7,119 bases of DNA from an uncultured Collinsella sp. (lineage in GTDB: Bacteria > Actinomycetota > Coriobacteriia > Coriobacteriales > Coriobacteriaceae). Under the pieces are notes generated by a model. That model made no database searches. It saw only the letters and a list, made by a program, of their open reading frames with translations, and was not told where the DNA came from. Position 1 is the first letter of the stretch; each line of letters opens with the position of its first letter. Positions 6,406-7,119 of the stretch are shown piece by piece. The stretch spans positions 1 through 7,119 of the forward strand of contig CABUWA010000096.1 of NCBI GenBank assembly GCA_902495085.1, read 5' to 3'. Position numbers and translations under genes: made by a program.

Positions 6406-7119
6406 CTAGGCGCCAATCGCACGACGATACTCTGCCATTACCTGTGCATCGGCAGCTGCGGGGTCGGCAAAATAGCGCCCGTCATAGGTCTCGGCCGAAA
6501 CAACTCCGCGATAGCCGCGCGCCACCAGCCTATCCAGGTCGGCGCGCATATCGCGGTCGCCGTCACCCCAGGCAAGATGCGTCGTGTCATCTGCCGCAAC
6601 ATCGACAAAATGCACGTGGGCGACATCATCGCCAAGCAGATCGAAATAATCGTCGATGGTATCCCCTGCCACCGCCATAGCGCCCAAATCCAGACACGCC
6701 TTAAGTGCCGGATGGTCAACTGCCTCGATCATGCGCTTCGTGTCGGCCGCCGAGTTCACGATCATCGACTCAACCGGCTGTAGGGCCTCGAGTACCAGTC
6801 GCACGCCGCGCTCTCCCGCATACTCGGCAATCGCACGCAGCATCGAGGCGCTGCGACCCCACGCGTCCTCGATCGGCTCGTTCAAAAATGCCCAGCCGCT
6901 CGAGACCATGACCTGCTCGGCTCCAAGTTCCGCCGCGATATCCACAACGTTCTTAAAGTACGTGAGCGTGCGGGCACGCGCCTCATTCCCGCGCGCCGCG
7001 ATATTCCACGGCTTGGGGTTGTTCTGTTCGGGACAAAGCCCCACAATCCGAACCCCATACCGCTGTGACAGCTCCCGCACCTGCTCGAGCGAATCGTATC
7101 CATGGCAATCGACATACAG
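6406..7119 (-). CDS. FrlC-like sugar-phosphate isomerase/epimerase, partial (N-terminus off window)
   Basis: The reading frame is open to the window edge, giving 237 visible residues; about 40 N-terminal residues are probably missing. It is a xylose isomerase-like TIM barrel (AP endonuclease 2 superfamily) and most resembles fructoselysine 3-epimerase FrlC: GLCPEQNNPKPWNIA, LVLEALQPVES, ACLDLGAMAV, HVHFVD and VSAETYDGRYF occur in the same order. Expected divalent-metal ligands are Glu111, Asp144, His170 and Glu210 of the fragment, with spacing close to that of ketose 3-epimerases. The substrate cannot be read from sequence; a ketose, a fructosamine or inositol-type sugar catabolism are all possible. 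GTG at 7080 could serve as an internal start, but conserved-looking sequence continues upstream of it. The gene lies on the same strand as the his operon, 169 nt upstream and separated by a strong hairpin, so it is probably a different transcription unit. Confidence 0.82.
   Translation of the reverse strand: MYVDCHGYDSLEQVRELSQRYGVRIVGLCPEQNNPKPWNIAARGNEARARTLTYFKNVVDIAAELGAEQVMVSSGWAFLNEPIEDAWGRSASMLRAIAEYAGERGVRLVLEALQPVESMIVNSAADTKRMIEAVDHPALKACLDLGAMAVAGDTIDDYFDLLGDDVAHVHFVDVAADDTTHLAWGDGDRDMRADLDRLVARGYRGVVSAETYDGRYFADPAAADAQVMAEYRRAIGA

Overview
This window is dominated by a histidine biosynthesis operon. All genes lie on the minus strand, so transcription runs from high to low coordinates. 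The DNA is GC-rich, the genes are packed end to end, and most starts have a strong Shine-Dalgarno (AGGAGG-type) site. High GC, short-form HisG with HisZ, monofunctional HisB and separate HisH and HisA suggest a high-GC Gram-positive, probably a Coriobacteriia (Collinsella-like) gut actinobacterium. That taxonomic call is an inference from style and gene content, not from a marker gene.

Layout in transcription order: (1) 7119-6406, the 3' part of a TIM-barrel sugar-phosphate isomerase/epimerase related to fructoselysine 3-epimerase (FrlC), with its N-terminus outside the window; (2) 6405-6237, a 169-bp spacer with a perfect 12-bp inverted repeat just before the his genes; (3) 6236-4521, one continuous gene that fuses a complete HisZ-like regulatory domain to a complete short-form HisG; (4) a 105-bp GC-rich spacer; (5) hisD 4415-2979; (6) hisC 2977-1862; (7) hisB 1861-1274; (8) a 45-bp spacer with a small hairpin; (9) hisH 1228-527; (10) hisA from 530, running off the window at base 1 with 176 codons visible. 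hisF and hisI/hisE are not in the window and would be expected beyond base 1.

Together the genes cover ATP phosphoribosyltransferase (the feedback-regulated first step), the HisA isomerase, the glutaminase half of imidazole-glycerol-phosphate synthase, IGP dehydratase, histidinol-phosphate aminotransferase and histidinol dehydrogenase. From hisD to hisB the genes are separated by 0 or 1 nt, and hisH/hisA overlap by ATGA, which suggests translational coupling. The main unusual point is the HisZ-HisG fusion. Smaller oddities are a cysteine cluster in HisG, an acidic insertion in HisH, an Ala/Asp-rich tail on HisD and the hairpins between genes. I saw no mobile element, CRISPR array, tRNA or rRNA, and no clear sign of an unknown multi-gene system.
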